Shown: piece by piece, positions 54,482 through 63,914 of the stretch
Position numbering within the stretch: the first letter of the stretch is position 1
Layout: each line of letters begins with the position of its first letter
NCBI RefSeq assembly: GCF_018474005.1
Contig: NZ_JAHCSH010000005.1
Coordinates: forward strand, 62,001 to 126,000
Source: Curvibacter sp. CHRR-16
GTDB taxonomy: Bacteria; Pseudomonadota; Gammaproteobacteria; Burkholderiales; Burkholderiaceae_C
Direction of reading: 5' to 3'
Length of the DNA: 64,000 bases
Translations under genes and position numbers: made by a program
Notes under the pieces: model-generated
Database searches by the model: none
Told to the model about the DNA's origin: nothing
The model's input: only the letters and a program-made list of their open reading frames with translations

Positions 54482-55579
54482 TTATCGGTTTTCCTCTACA
54501 AAAAGCAGTAGCTGCGATGTGAGATCGGTTTGCTCCAACATTTGTTGTCGCGCATCGTGGGCAAATGCTTGCCATTCGGTCATGGCTGGCAAGAGGCAGT
54601 CAGGACTGAAATCGTTCCAGCAGTGGTGCAGGTGGCGTACACCAGCAGGGGCATGAAGGGTATCTAGCAGGGCGTTCAATTTATCGGCATGTACCCCATC
54701 ATCTTGGGGGTAGATTTGCCAGAGCCAAGGCTTGCCTGCCCATAAAGCGCGCACGATGGAATCTTCTCCTCGTACGCAATTGACATCGCAAGACCAGAGC
54801 AGTTGGTCATAGGCTTGTTGGGTCATGTGGGGCAGGTAATGCACACGCATGGCCCCTGCAGTGGATGTTGTTAGTAACCCTTGCACTGCTTGGCTGGCGC
54901 GTCCGGCTGTTACCAGTAGCAGCTGCGGGGTATCTGCTGCTTGTAGTCGCTCCAGTAGGGTGGCAAGCGCTAGTGGTTCGTAGCAAAACAGGCTCCACAC
55001 CGTTTCGCCTCGCCAATCGATCTGCCAGTGTTGCAGTTGTTCTTGGCGCGCCAGCCGTTGCCACTGCGTTTGGCGTTGGCACAAGTCGGGTTCGCGCAGC
55101 AGGCCGCCAGTGCGCGCTGTCCAGCCAGGGTAGAAGAAAAATTTGTGATGACCTTGTAAGGGGCCGTGCAACACGGGGGAGGGGAGGCGGTGGCAGCGTT
55201 CTACATAAGTTTCAGCACTCAGGTATTCCAAGTTGATCCAAATTGGATGTTTTGAGTGTTTTTGCTCGCTAGAGCTTATGGAGTATGCTGCATGCGCTAT
55301 GAAATTTGTAGCAATTTCACAGCCAAAAGCTTCGATCCATACATCGGCCATCGGTAGCTTGCTCAGTCGGTTCGTATCGTGGGCATGGCTCCAAGGCAAG
55401 ACGGTAATGCCTGGGTAAGCGCCATGGATAGCTCCTGGTGCCATCCAGCCCAAAGGCGTGGCATCGTCCATCCACAGCCGCACTTGGTGGCCGCGTTCAC
55501 TCAGATCATGGCTCAAGCGCCAGCAAACGCCAGCATCGCCGTAGTTGTCGATAACGGTGCAGAAGATGTCCCAAAGCAT
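54482..55579 (-). CDS. earP: EF-P arginine rhamnosyltransferase EarP
   Basis: ATG 55579 gives 365 residues; a GTG at 55594 would add five. It has the EarP (formerly DUF2331) landmarks: [20 protein letters not shown] at the start, [22 protein letters not shown] and the C-terminal [21 protein letters not shown] with the nucleotide-sugar site. It transfers rhamnose from TDP-rhamnose to Arg32 of EF-P. The start is only 24 bases from the divergent uvrC start, so the uvrC promoter must lie inside this gene. Confidence 0.94.
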   Translation of the reverse strand: MLWDIFCTVIDNYGDAGVCWRLSHDLSERGHQVRLWMDDATPLGWMAPGAIHGAYPGITVLPWSHAHDTNRLSKLPMADVWIEAFGCEIATNFIAHAAYSISSSEQKHSKHPIWINLEYLSAETYVERCHRLPSPVLHGPLQGHHKFFFYPGWTARTGGLLREPDLCQRQTQWQRLARQEQLQHWQIDWRGETVWSLFCYEPLALATLLERLQAADTPQLLLVTAGRASQAVQGLLTTSTAGAMRVHYLPHMTQQAYDQLLWSCDVNCVRGEDSIVRALWAGKPWLWQIYPQDDGVHADKLNALLDTLHAPAGVRHLHHCWNDFSPDCLLPAMTEWQAFAHDARQQMLEQTDLTSQLLLFVEENR

Positions 55580-55603
55580 TCTAGGATTGTCCACAATACC
55601 GCC

Positions 55604-57523
55604 ATGAGTTCAGAGCATCCCGAAAATCTGTTGCGCGAAGTGGCAGCATTGCCAGCATTGCCAGGTGTGTACCGCTATTTCGACGCCCAAGAGCAGTTGC
55701 TGTATGTGGGTAAGGCCATCAACCTGAAAAAGCGGGTGAGCAGCTATTTTCAGAAGGATCATGGCGGCACCCGCATTGGGCACATGGTCAGCAAAATTGT
55801 GCGCATGGAAACGACGGTGGTTCGCAGTGAGGCTGAGGCGTTGCTGCTGGAAAACAACCTCATCAAAACGCTGCACCCCAAATACAACATCCTGTTTCGG
55901 GATGACAAAAGCTACCCCTACTTGCGCCTCTCAGCAGTTCGCAAGGGCGAGGCATCACCAGACATCAGTGCCGATCAGTTCAGTCGTGTGTCGTACTACC
56001 GTGGGGCGGTGGATAAGCGTCACCAGTACTTTGGTCCTTACCCGAGTGCTTGGGCGGTCAAGGAAACCATCGTGTTGCTGCAAAAAGTGTTTCGCTTGCG
56101 CACGTGCGAGGATTCGGTCTTCTCCAATCGCAGTCGCCCCTGCTTGTTGTACCAAATCAAGCGTTGCTCTGGTCCATGTGTGGGGCATGCCTCGGAGCAG
56201 CAGTACGCCTCTGATGTGCGTGATGCGACGCGATTTTTGAACGGTGAGGCGCAGGAGTTGATGCGCGAGATGGAAGCGCGCATGATGGCCCACGCCGACA
56301 AGCTGGAGTTTGAGCAAGCGGCTGTATTGCGCAACCAAATGAGTGCTTTGGCCAGTGTCTTGCACCAGCAATCGGTGGAGACAGTGGATGAGCGTGACAT
56401 CGATATCTTGGCCGTCAAAGTGCAGGGCGGTCGTGCTTGCGTCAATTTGGCCATGGTGCGGGGTGGTCGCCATTTGGGAGATAGGCCATTCTTTCCGGCA
56501 CACGTGGAGCAAGTGGTGGAGGAGTGGGATGGTGCAGATGCACTGATGGCAATTGAGCAGCAGGTATTGCAGGCTTTTATTAGCCAGCATTATGTGGACA
56601 GTGCTATGCCCGCCGTACTGATTACCAGCCATGCCGTCGATAAGCATTTGTTGGACACTTTGTCGGAGCAGGCAGGAGTGCGCGTAGTACACACTAGTCA
56701 GCCCAAAGAGCAGCGTCGCATTTGGTTGGAAATGGCTCAAACCAATGCGGGTATTCAGTTGGCACGTTTACTCGCAGAAGAGGGCTCCCAGCAGGCCCGC
56801 ACCCGGGCTTTGGTACAGGCGTTGGATTTACCTGTTGATGATTTGGAGCGCCTGCGCATTGAGTGCTTTGATATTTCCCATACATCGGGAGAAGCAACCC
56901 AAGCCTCGTGCGTAGTTTTTCACCACCACAAGATGCAAAGCACTGAATACCGTCGTTTCAATATCTCCGGTATACAAGGGGGGGACGATTACGCAGCAAT
57001 GGAGCAGGTGCTGACACGCCGCTACGCTCGTTTGGCAGAGAAAAACAGCGCAGAAGATGCAGCCAAAATCCAAGAAATGCCTGACATCGTGCTGGTCGAT
57101 GGTGGCAAAGGGCAGGTCTCCATGGCCAAAAGGGTGTTCGAGTCACTTGGTTTGGACGTATCGCGCATCGTGGGGGTGGAAAAAGGGGAGGGACGCAAGG
57201 TTGGCTTGGAGGAGTTGGTGTTTGCCGATGGTCGTGAGAAAGTTTATTTGGGCGCTGATTCTGCGGCCCTGATGCTGGTGGCACAAATACGCGATGAAGC
57301 ACACCGATTCGCTATTACGGGCATGCGCGCTGCCCGAGCCAAAGTGCGTGTAGGGGGCAGTCAGTTGGAAGAAATTGCAGGGATTGGGCCCAAAAAGCGG
57401 GCTCGTTTACTGCAGCGCTTTGGTGGCGTGCGAGGAGTCGCTGCTGCAAGTGTCGAAGACTTGATGACGGTTGATGGCATTTCCCTGCAATTGGCCGAGA
57501 CAATCTATAAAGCTCTGCGCTGA
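55604..57523 (+). CDS. uvrC: Excinuclease ABC subunit C
   Basis: A 639-residue nuclease of normal length. It has an N-terminal GIY-YIG domain ([19 protein letters not shown]), the UVR motif binding UvrB (about residues 205-240, [13 protein letters not shown]), the RNase H-like 5' endonuclease domain ([32 protein letters not shown]) and C-terminal helix-hairpin-helices ([18 protein letters not shown]). It makes both incisions in nucleotide excision repair. ATG 55604 is preferred; the longer frame runs through earP. Confidence 0.95.
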   Translation: MSSEHPENLLREVAALPALPGVYRYFDAQEQLLYVGKAINLKKRVSSYFQKDHGGTRIGHMVSKIVRMETTVVRSEAEALLLENNLIKTLHPKYNILFRDDKSYPYLRLSAVRKGEASPDISADQFSRVSYYRGAVDKRHQYFGPYPSAWAVKETIVLLQKVFRLRTCEDSVFSNRSRPCLLYQIKRCSGPCVGHASEQQYASDVRDATRFLNGEAQELMREMEARMMAHADKLEFEQAAVLRNQMSALASVLHQQSVETVDERDIDILAVKVQGGRACVNLAMVRGGRHLGDRPFFPAHVEQVVEEWDGADALMAIEQQVLQAFISQHYVDSAMPAVLITSHAVDKHLLDTLSEQAGVRVVHTSQPKEQRRIWLEMAQTNAGIQLARLLAEEGSQQARTRALVQALDLPVDDLERLRIECFDISHTSGEATQASCVVFHHHKMQSTEYRRFNISGIQGGDDYAAMEQVLTRRYARLAEKNSAEDAAKIQEMPDIVLVDGGKGQVSMAKRVFESLGLDVSRIVGVEKGEGRKVGLEELVFADGREKVYLGADSAALMLVAQIRDEAHRFAITGMRAARAKVRVGGSQLEEIAGIGPKKRARLLQRFGGVRGVAAASVEDLMTVDGISLQLAETIYKALR

Positions 57524-57544
57524 TTGGCGTGCCACAATCCCCCC

Positions 57545-58120
57545 ATGTTTACAACCATTCCAACCATTCTCACGTGGACGCGCATTGCGGCAATTCCTTT
57601 GTTGCTCGCGGTGTTCTACATGCCCGCAGCGTGGCTTTCGCTCCCAGATCGCAACCACCTAGCCACAGTGCTCTTTGTTGCGTTTGCACTGACTGATTGG
57701 CTTGATGGTTATTTGGCACGCAAACTAAATCAGTCGTCTGCCTTCGGTGCTTTCTTGGATCCTGTTGCAGATAAGTTTTTGGTGTGTGCCTCTATCTTGA
57801 TTTTGGTTTACCTACAGCGAGTGGATGTGTTCGTAGCGTTGATCATCATTGGTCGTGAGATTGCTATCTCTGCATTGCGTGAATGGATGGCGCAGATAGG
57901 TGCCTCGCGCAGCGTGGCCGTACATATGTTGGGTAAAGTCAAAACTACTGTTCAGATGATTGCAATACCTTTGCTGCTTTGGGATGGCCCATTGCTGGGG
58001 GGGCTCTTAGCCAAACATGTCGGCGTGGTGATGATTTGGTGTGCAGCGGTACTGACGGTGTGGTCTATGGTGTACTACTTGCAGCGTGCGTTACCAGAGA
58101 TCAAAGCTCGGGTACGATAG
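57545..58120 (+). CDS. pgsA: CDP-diacylglycerol-glycerol-3-phosphate 3-phosphatidyltransferase
   Basis: ATG 57545 gives 191 residues with several membrane helices. The CDP-alcohol phosphotransferase motif is complete: DWLDGYLAR, then AFGAFLDPVADK. It makes phosphatidylglycerol phosphate at the inner membrane. It starts 21 bases after uvrC, a common uvrC-pgsA pair. Confidence 0.94.
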   Translation: MFTTIPTILTWTRIAAIPLLLAVFYMPAAWLSLPDRNHLATVLFVAFALTDWLDGYLARKLNQSSAFGAFLDPVADKFLVCASILILVYLQRVDVFVALIIIGREIAISALREWMAQIGASRSVAVHMLGKVKTTVQMIAIPLLLWDGPLLGGLLAKHVGVVMIWCAAVLTVWSMVYYLQRALPEIKARVR

Positions 58121-58157
58121 TTTTACCAGTTTGCAAAAAATAGCTTTTTTTCTCGTA

Positions 58158-58163
58158 TACAAT
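58158..58163 (+). promoter_or_regulatory. Possible -10 box of the HU gene
   Basis: TACAAT within GTATACAATG lies 66 bases before the start codon of the HU gene. A TTGCAA at 58131-58136 is too far for a standard spacer, so the -35 box is unclear. Confidence 0.35.
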
Positions 58164-58229
58164 GCATGGATCGCTGACAACGACGGTATGTTGAGAAGAT
58201 AAATCGTCGATTAATGCCAAGAGGTTTTT

Positions 58230-58502
58230 GTGAATAAGACAGAGTTGATTGAGCACATTGCAAGCCAAGCTGATATTTCCAAAGCAGCTGCTGCGCGCGC
58301 ATTGGATGCTGCTTTGGGCGCTGTTCAGGCTACTTTGAAAAAAGGTGGCGAGGTTTCTTTGGTTGGTTTTGGTACATTTGCAGTTGGTAAGCGTGCTGCA
58401 CGAGTTGGTCGCAATCCTCGTACTGGTGCGAGCATCAAAATCAAAGCTGCCAAAGTGCCTAAGTTTCGTCCAGGTAAGGCGTTGAAAGACGCCTTAAACT
58501 GA
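58230..58502 (+). CDS. hupB: HU family DNA-binding protein
   Basis: 90 residues from a GTG start (58230) with AAGAGG in front. The sequence [24 protein letters not shown] and [21 protein letters not shown] is the standard HU beta form. It bends and compacts DNA as a dimer. tRNA-Val follows after eight bases. Confidence 0.95.
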   Translation: MNKTELIEHIASQADISKAAAARALDAALGAVQATLKKGGEVSLVGFGTFAVGKRAARVGRNPRTGASIKIKAAKVPKFRPGKALKDALN

Positions 58503-58510
58503 AAAGAATT

Positions 58511-58586
58511 GGGTGATTAGCTCAGTTGGTAGAGCGGCGCCCTTACAAGGCGTAGGTCGGCGGTTCGACCCCGTCATCACCCACCA
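58511..58586 (+). tRNA. tRNA-Val (UAC)
   Basis: The acceptor GGGTGAT pairs with ATCACCC, discriminator A and encoded CCA (58584-58586). The anticodon loop CTTACAA gives anticodon TAC at 58544-58546. The gene is probably co-transcribed with the HU gene. Confidence 0.97.
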
Positions 58587-58596
58587 ATTCTTGCGT

Positions 58597-58640
58597 AAAA
58601 CGAGGACTTAGAGAAATCTAAGTCCTCGTTTTTGTTTTTT
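58597..58640 (+). terminator. Strong Rho-independent terminator after tRNA-Val
   Basis: A perfect 16-bp stem begins AAAACGAGGACTTAGA, is capped by a GAAA tetraloop (58613-58616) and runs into TTTTTGTTTTTT. It is the longest uninterrupted hairpin noted in the window. Confidence 0.92.
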
Positions 58641-58654
58641 AGCTTGGGGTTTTT

Positions 58655-60517
58655 ATGTTCGACTTTGTTCGCCGCAATACCAAATTTTTTGCTGCGCCTT
58701 TATTTCTGCTGATCATTGTTGCATTTGTCATGGTTGGTGTAGATGGATATAAAGGATTTATTACCAAGGGTGCATCTGTTGCCACTGTAGATGGCAAGTC
58801 CATTACTCAGGAAGAATGGGACCAAGCGCATAAAAACGAAGTTGATCGCATACGCGCATCAGGTGTGAACGTTGACCCTAAGTTGCTTGAATCAGAAAAG
58901 GCCAAGCAAGCCACTTTAGACCAGTTGATTCAGGCTAAGTTGGTTCAGGCTTATATACAGCGCAACCATTTGGCGACGACAGATGCGCGTTTGGCTGGTG
59001 AGTTGCAAAAAATTCCTGTTATTGCAAGCTTGAAAAAAGCGGACGGTACTCTGGATTATGATAAATACAAACAATTGTTGGCAGCCCAAGGTCTAACGCC
59101 AACTGCATTTGAGGCTCAATTTCGAAATGAATTAACGGGGCGCCAAGTGTTTGCCGCTTTGGCCGCATCCGACTTTTTGGTTAAATCCAATGCCCAACTG
59201 GCATGGCAGGCCTATGGTCAGCAACGAGAAGTAGAGTTGCAATATTTCGATCCCAAGGACTACCTTTCCAAAGTGTCAGTTACTGATGCCGAGGCAAAAG
59301 CATACTTTGATGCCCATAATGAAAATTTCAAGTCAGAAGAAAAAGTGGATGTCGAATATTTGCTGCTAAGTGCTGATGCAATTGCTAAACAAGTGGTGAT
59401 CTCTGATGCTGAACTGAAGGACTACTACGAGAAAAATGCCTCACAACTGGCAAGCAAAGAAGAGCGCAGAGCCAGTCATATTCTGATTGCAGCAGACAAA
59501 GACTTGCCAAGTGCTGAACGCGAGAAAGTAAAAGCGAAAGCGTTGGGAATTTTGAATCAAGTCAAAAGCAATACATCCTCGTTTGCAAAGCTAGCAAAGC
59601 AGTATTCGGATGATCCTGGCTCTGCAAGCAAGGGGGGCGATTTGGATTTCTTTGCGCGTGGTGCTATGGTGAAGTCATTCGAGGACGCTGTATTTTCGAT
59701 GGAAAAAGGAAAAATCAGCGATTTGATTGCGACTGACTATGGGTTCCACATTATTCAATTAACCGATATCAAAAAGCCATCCGTACCTAGTTTGGAGTCA
59801 ATGCGTGCCAAATTAGAGAAAGAGCTGCGCAGCGCACTTGCTCAGAAGAAATTTGCAGAAATGGCCGAAATCTTGGCATCGTCTGTCTATGAAGAGCCTG
59901 ATAGCTATGTTGGTGCAGCCAAGAAGCTTGCTATTAATCCTGTCCGAGTAAGTGGTTTGGTTAATCTGGCTGGATCAACTCAAGATGCTGTAGCTGGCAA
60001 CCAGAAGGTTCGAGATTGGATCTTTGGCAATGCAGCTACCGTCAAAACCAATTCGGAACCTATTGATCTGTCACCAACGCAAATTGTTTCAGTGCGAGTA
60101 CTGGCGCATTCACCCTCTGTGCCACTGGATTACTCCCAAGCCAAATCTGAAGTATATAAATTGCTAGCAAATCAAAAGGCATCTGTATTGGCACGTGATG
60201 CAGCAAATGCAAAAGCAATTTTCTTGGGGCAGAAGGATGACCGTATTGGATCGACTGTCACTGTTTCTCGTGCAAGCAAAGACCTTCCAGAAGTGGTTAA
60301 GGATGCTGTGATGCGTGTTTCAACGGCGAAGTTGCCAGCCATCCAAAAAGTAGATTTACCCCAAGGAGGCGGAGCTGTCGTGGTTGTGCGCAAGATTTTG
60401 GAGGCGCCCAGTAATGCTGGCGGTAGCAATCGAGTAGCACAAGCACGTTTAGCCGCAGAAGGAGATGCTTTCTACCAAAGCTTGAAGACCGAATTCAAGG
60501 TCAGTACGAAAAAATAG
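58655..60517 (+). CDS. ppiD: Membrane-anchored periplasmic folding factor PpiD (SurA-N/parvulin)
   Basis: 620 residues. A short cytoplasmic start ([10 protein letters not shown]) is followed by one membrane helix (about residues 11-31), a SurA-type N-terminal chaperone region (about 40-200), a parvulin domain (about 265-360: [58 protein letters not shown]) and a C-terminal helical part. It helps newly exported proteins at the Sec translocon. Length and layout are as in E. coli PpiD (623). It lies just after HU, as in many proteobacteria. Confidence 0.93.
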   Translation: MFDFVRRNTKFFAAPLFLLIIVAFVMVGVDGYKGFITKGASVATVDGKSITQEEWDQAHKNEVDRIRASGVNVDPKLLESEKAKQATLDQLIQAKLVQAYIQRNHLATTDARLAGELQKIPVIASLKKADGTLDYDKYKQLLAAQGLTPTAFEAQFRNELTGRQVFAALAASDFLVKSNAQLAWQAYGQQREVELQYFDPKDYLSKVSVTDAEAKAYFDAHNENFKSEEKVDVEYLLLSADAIAKQVVISDAELKDYYEKNASQLASKEERRASHILIAADKDLPSAEREKVKAKALGILNQVKSNTSSFAKLAKQYSDDPGSASKGGDLDFFARGAMVKSFEDAVFSMEKGKISDLIATDYGFHIIQLTDIKKPSVPSLESMRAKLEKELRSALAQKKFAEMAEILASSVYEEPDSYVGAAKKLAINPVRVSGLVNLAGSTQDAVAGNQKVRDWIFGNAATVKTNSEPIDLSPTQIVSVRVLAHSPSVPLDYSQAKSEVYKLLANQKASVLARDAANAKAIFLGQKDDRIGSTVTVSRASKDLPEVVKDAVMRVSTAKLPAIQKVDLPQGGGAVVVVRKILEAPSNAGGSNRVAQARLAAEGDAFYQSLKTEFKVSTKK

Positions 60518-60576
60518 CAGTGAAGCAAGGCTGCTTTCTCTTTATTGCTTGAAAAAAGTGTATAATTTGAGTCTTC

Positions 60577-60653
60577 GGTGGCTGTAGCTCAGTTGGTAGA
60601 GTCCAGGATTGTGATTCCTGTTGTCGTGGGTTCGAGTCCCATCAGCCACCCCA
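60577..60653 (+). tRNA. tRNA-His (GUG)
   Basis: G-1 at 60577 precedes the acceptor GTGGCTG (60578-60584), which pairs with CAGCCAC (60643-60649); discriminator C (60650) faces G-1, and CCA is encoded. The anticodon loop TTGTGAT gives GTG at 60611-60613. A perfect TATAAT (60561-60566) is 10 bases upstream. Confidence 0.97.
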
Positions 60654-60659
60654 GTTGCT

Positions 60660-60687
60660 AAAAGCCCGCTCTAAGCGGGCTTTTTTA
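60660..60687 (+). terminator. Rho-independent terminator after tRNA-His
   Basis: AAAGCCCGCT / AGCGGGCTTT with a 3-base CTA loop and a T run. Confidence 0.9.
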
Positions 60688-60748
60688 TTGGTATTTATTG
60701 GAAATACTCGATAGAATATAGTTTCTTTTTTAACCCGAGGTCGAATAT

Positions 60749-61045
60749 ATGCCTTCTCTAAAAGAACTAATTGAGCAAAAAACGGCTCTTGAGCAGCAAA
60801 TAGAAATAGCCCGTAAGCAAGAACTCTCGTCTGCTATTTCTCAAGTAAAAGCACTGGTTGCGGAATATCAACTGACTCCAGAGGATATTTTTTCTACTGC
60901 TCGAGCTAAGACAACTGGGGTTGCAAAAGGATCAAAAGTGGCACCTAAGTATCGTGATCCAATGACCGGTGCGACATGGACCGGGCGTGGCATTGCGCCA
61001 AAATGGTTGGCAGGAAAAAACAAGGAAGAATTCCTGATCAAGTGA
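60749..61045 (+). CDS. H-NS-like nucleoid-associated protein
   Basis: A 98-residue protein. An N-terminal coiled-coil for oligomerisation (about residues 4-42, LKELIEQKTALEQQIEIARKQ) precedes a C-terminal DNA-binding part with YRDPMTGATWTGRGIAPKWL, the signature of the H-NS family in Burkholderiales (BpH3/Bv3F type). It may silence AT-rich DNA. It lies between tRNA-His and the S6 operon as a single gene. Confidence 0.9.
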   Translation: MPSLKELIEQKTALEQQIEIARKQELSSAISQVKALVAEYQLTPEDIFSTARAKTTGVAKGSKVAPKYRDPMTGATWTGRGIAPKWLAGKNKEEFLIK

Positions 61046-61078
61046 CGTACGCTGCCTATCGCGTCGCTTAAACCAAGC

Positions 61079-61136
61079 TATAATGCTAGATTGCCTTGCC
61101 GCCCTGCTGACGCTAGGGTGGCTTTCTTACCCGTAG
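61079..61136 (+). promoter_or_regulatory. rpsF promoter and putative S6:S18-binding leader
   Basis: TATAAT (61079-61084) marks the promoter; the -35 box is weak. In the leader, CTAGGGT (61113-61119) can pair with ACCC-G-TAG (61129-61136) with one bulged G, and a CCG triplet is at 61131-61133. S6 operon leaders in many bacteria carry a CCG-containing structure bound by the S6:S18 complex for autogenous control. The match here is by eye only. Confidence 0.45.
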
Positions 61137-61157
61137 GGGAAATCCTAAAGGAGTGTT

Positions 61158-61523
61158 ATGCGTCATTACGAAATCATCTTGATGATCCATCCGGATCAGA
61201 GCGAACAGGTTCCTGCTATGCTGGAGCGCTACAAGGGCGCCATTACAGCTGGTGGTGGCAAAATTCATCGCGTGGAAGATTGGGGCCGTCGTCAAATGGC
61301 CTACTTGATCAATAAGCTAGCAAAAGCCCATTATTTGTGTCTGAATATTGAAGCCAGCCAAGCTGTCATGGAAGAATTGGAGCATGCCTTCCGCTTCAAT
61401 GATGCAGTTTTGCGTCACTTGACGGTGCTGAAGAAAAAAGCAGAAACAGGTTCTTCATTGATGATGAAGGCTGTTGAGCGCGAAGATGCGCGCAAGGCTC
61501 AGCAAGCTGAGTATCAAGCTTAA
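61158..61523 (+). CDS. rpsF: 30S ribosomal protein S6
   Basis: 121 residues from ATG 61158 behind AAAGGAG (61147-61153). The start [19 protein letters not shown] and the [15 protein letters not shown] block are typical of S6. It binds 16S rRNA together with S18. It is the first gene of the operon. Confidence 0.96.
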   Translation: MRHYEIILMIHPDQSEQVPAMLERYKGAITAGGGKIHRVEDWGRRQMAYLINKLAKAHYLCLNIEASQAVMEELEHAFRFNDAVLRHLTVLKKKAETGSSLMMKAVEREDARKAQQAEYQA

Positions 61524-61536
61524 GTTGAATAATATA

Positions 61537-61558
61537 TATGCAGTCTGTGTGCTGCATA
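61537..61558 (+). repeat. Hairpin between rpsF and rpsR
   Basis: TATGCAG (61537-61543) pairs with CTGCATA (61552-61558) across an 8-base loop. It lies in the 56-base gap where priB is usually found in this order. No T run follows. Confidence 0.5.
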
Positions 61559-61579
61559 AACCTAGTGAAATAGGAGCCC

Positions 61580-61864
61580 ATGATGGCTGGTCCCAAACGT
61601 TTCAATAAAGACAAGCGCCCCAAGCGCAATACCCAATCCCTGTTGTTCAAGCGCAAGCGTTTCTGCCGCTTCACTGTGGCTGGTGTTGAAGAAATTGACT
61701 ACAAAGACGTCGATACATTGCGTGATTTCATTGCTGAAAACGGCAAAATCATCCCTGCTCGTTTGACAGGTACCCGCGCTATTTATCAACGCCAATTGAA
61801 CACTGCTATCAAGCGTGCTCGTTTCTTGGCTTTGTTGCCTTACTCTGACCAGCACAAGATTTAA
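61580..61864 (+). CDS. rpsR: 30S ribosomal protein S18
   Basis: 94 residues (or 93 from ATG 61583) behind AGGAG (61571-61575). [26 protein letters not shown] and [18 protein letters not shown] are diagnostic of S18. It pairs with S6 on the platform of the small subunit. Confidence 0.96.
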   Translation: MMAGPKRFNKDKRPKRNTQSLLFKRKRFCRFTVAGVEEIDYKDVDTLRDFIAENGKIIPARLTGTRAIYQRQLNTAIKRARFLALLPYSDQHKI

Positions 61865-61875
61865 GGATAAAAACC

Positions 61876-62328
61876 ATGCAAATCATTCTGCTGGAAAAAG
61901 TAGTCAACCTAGGTAACCTAGGTGATGTGGTGAAGGTCAAGGACGGCTACGCTCGCAATTTCTTGATTCCTTCTGGTCGTGCACGCCGTGCTACGGAAGC
62001 CGCTAAAGCTGAATTCGAAGCCAAGCGTGCTGAGTTGGAAAAAGCGGCAGCTGAAAAATTGGCTCAAGCGCAAACCCAAGGTGAGAAGTTGGCTGGCAAG
62101 ACCATCAAACTGAGCCAAAAGGCTGGTGTAGATGGTCGTTTGTTTGGCTCTGTCACCAACTACGATATTGCTGAAGAATTGGCAAAAACTGGTTTTGCTG
62201 TTGCCAAAGCACAAGTGCGTATGCCCAATGGCCCTATCAAGGTCATTGGTGACAGTACAGTGAGTGTCGCACTGCACACGGATGTTGTAGTGGATATCAC
62301 CGTTTCTGTTTACGGCGAAGCTGACTAA
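61876..62328 (+). CDS. rplI: 50S ribosomal protein L9
   Basis: 150 residues with the N-terminal L9 motif [19 protein letters not shown] and [16 protein letters not shown], the long connecting helix (about 40-75) and the C-terminal domain. It is the last gene of the ribosomal operon and is followed by a terminator. Confidence 0.96.
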   Translation: MQIILLEKVVNLGNLGDVVKVKDGYARNFLIPSGRARRATEAAKAEFEAKRAELEKAAAEKLAQAQTQGEKLAGKTIKLSQKAGVDGRLFGSVTNYDIAEELAKTGFAVAKAQVRMPNGPIKVIGDSTVSVALHTDVVVDITVSVYGEAD

Positions 62329-62348
62329 GCAGATTTTCTGCTTGCTCG

Positions 62349-62377
62349 AAAGCCGCTGCTTTGCAGCGGCTTTTTTA
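62349..62377 (+). terminator. Rho-independent terminator after rplI
   Basis: AAAGCCGCTGC / GCAGCGGCTTT with a 3-base TTT loop and a T run, 20 bases after the stop. dnaB therefore probably has its own promoter. Confidence 0.9.
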
Positions 62378-62464
62378 TTGCGCATTGTGTATTGCGTTTG
62401 CATGGTTAGGAGTTGCCTCGCTCAACTGTAGAAGAGGTAGCATGTGCGACTAAGGAATTGACAT

Positions 62465-63874
62465 ATGGCGACAGAAGAATCTTCATCCAGAATCACAATA
62501 GAAGCTGATCCACAAATAGCGCGTTTGCGTGTACCACCTCACTCCATCGAAGCAGAATCCAGCGTGCTAGGGGGGTTGCTGTTGGACAACCAAGCATGGG
62601 ATCGCGTTGCTGATCTGCTGCTGGATGCAGACTTTTATCGCTTTGAACACAAGCTGATCTTTGGCGCGATCGCCAACCTGATCAATGCCAATAAGCCTGC
62701 AGATGTCATCACGGTTTATGAGTTCTTGCAGGTACAAGGCAAAGCGGAAGATATAGGTGGTGTGGCATACCTCAATGCCTTGGCACAGTATGTACCTAGT
62801 GCTGGAAATATCCGTCGCTATGCAGAAATCGTGCGCGATCGGTCGGTATTGCGCAAACTGGTATCGGCCAGCGAAGAAATTGCGACCAATGCATTCAATC
62901 CTCAGGGAAAAGTAGTCTCTGAGCTGCTGGATGAAGCAGAACAAAAAATATTCAATATTGCAGAGCAGGGTAAGCGTAATCGCCAAGGTTTTCAGTCAAT
63001 GGATTCCTTGGTCGTGAATTTGCTGGATCGCGTTCAGGAGATGGCAGATAACCCGAATGACGTCACGGGGGTACCAACTGGTTTTTATGACTTTGACCGC
63101 ATGACGGCGGGTTTGCAGCCAGGTGATTTGATCGTGTTAGCAGCCCGCCCTTCCATGGGGAAAACGGCTTTGGCTATTAACATTGCCGAGCATGTCGCTT
63201 TGAATGAGGGATTGCCCGTTGCCGTTTTCTCGATGGAAATGGGGGCTGCACAGCTAGCGGTTCGTATCGTGGGGTCGATTGGACGCATTGACCAAGGGCA
63301 TTTACGAACAGGCAAACTCAGCGATGAAGAATGGCCTCGATTGACAGATGCGATTGAACGCTTGCGCACAATCTCTCTCCATATTGATGAAACGGCAGGT
63401 TTAAGTTCCTCCGAGTTGCGTGCCAACGCTCGCCGACTGGCCCGCCAATGTGGCAAGCTGGGTTTGATTGTTGTTGACTATTTGCAGTTGATGAGTGGTA
63501 GTGGTGGTGACGGTGAAAACCGAGCGACCGAGTTGGGTGAAATTTCCCGTGGCCTGAAAATGCTTGCTCGTGAATTGCAATGTCCTCTTATTGCACTATC
63601 GCAGCTGAACCGAAGTGTGGAGCAGCGGCCCGATAAACGTCCGATGATGAGTGATTTGCGAGAGTCTGGCGCTATTGAACAGGATGCGGACATCATCATG
63701 TTCATTTACCGTGATGAGTACTACACCAAAGATCAATGCAAAGAGCCGGGTGTTGCTGAAGTGATCATAGCCAAGCAGCGTAACGGCCCAACCGGAACAG
63801 TGAAGCTTGCCTATCTGAACAAATTCACCAAATTTGAAAACTTGGCACGAGGATATGGTGAAGGCGATTACTGA
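62465..63874 (+). CDS. dnaB: Replicative DNA helicase
   Basis: A 469-residue helicase. The N-terminal DnaB domain (about residues 22-125, PPHSIEAESSVLGGLLLDNQ) is joined to a RecA-like C-terminal domain with Walker A ARPSMGKTA, Walker B LGLIVVDYLQLM and the arginine-containing RDEYY near the end. It unwinds DNA ahead of the replication fork as a hexamer. The length is normal and no intein is present. Confidence 0.96.
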   Translation: MATEESSSRITIEADPQIARLRVPPHSIEAESSVLGGLLLDNQAWDRVADLLLDADFYRFEHKLIFGAIANLINANKPADVITVYEFLQVQGKAEDIGGVAYLNALAQYVPSAGNIRRYAEIVRDRSVLRKLVSASEEIATNAFNPQGKVVSELLDEAEQKIFNIAEQGKRNRQGFQSMDSLVVNLLDRVQEMADNPNDVTGVPTGFYDFDRMTAGLQPGDLIVLAARPSMGKTALAINIAEHVALNEGLPVAVFSMEMGAAQLAVRIVGSIGRIDQGHLRTGKLSDEEWPRLTDAIERLRTISLHIDETAGLSSSELRANARRLARQCGKLGLIVVDYLQLMSGSGGDGENRATELGEISRGLKMLARELQCPLIALSQLNRSVEQRPDKRPMMSDLRESGAIEQDADIIMFIYRDEYYTKDQCKEPGVAEVIIAKQRNGPTGTVKLAYLNKFTKFENLARGYGEGDY

Positions 63875-63887
63875 TAACGCCTTCACC
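63857..63887. repeat. 10-bp inverted repeat across the dnaB stop codon
   Basis: GGTGAAGGCG (63857-63866) pairs with CGCCTTCACC (63878-63887) across an 11-base loop that holds the dnaB stop TGA (63872-63874). No T tract is seen on either side. It may end transcription or protect 3' ends between the convergent genes. Confidence 0.6.
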
Positions 63888-63914
63888 ACACTCTAAGCAG
63901 ATAGAGTAGAGCGT

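Noticed and set aside
52723-60653. tRNA genes as possible integration sites
   Set aside because: No integrase, no repeated tRNA 3' end and no change in gene content near the three tRNAs; the flanks are housekeeping.
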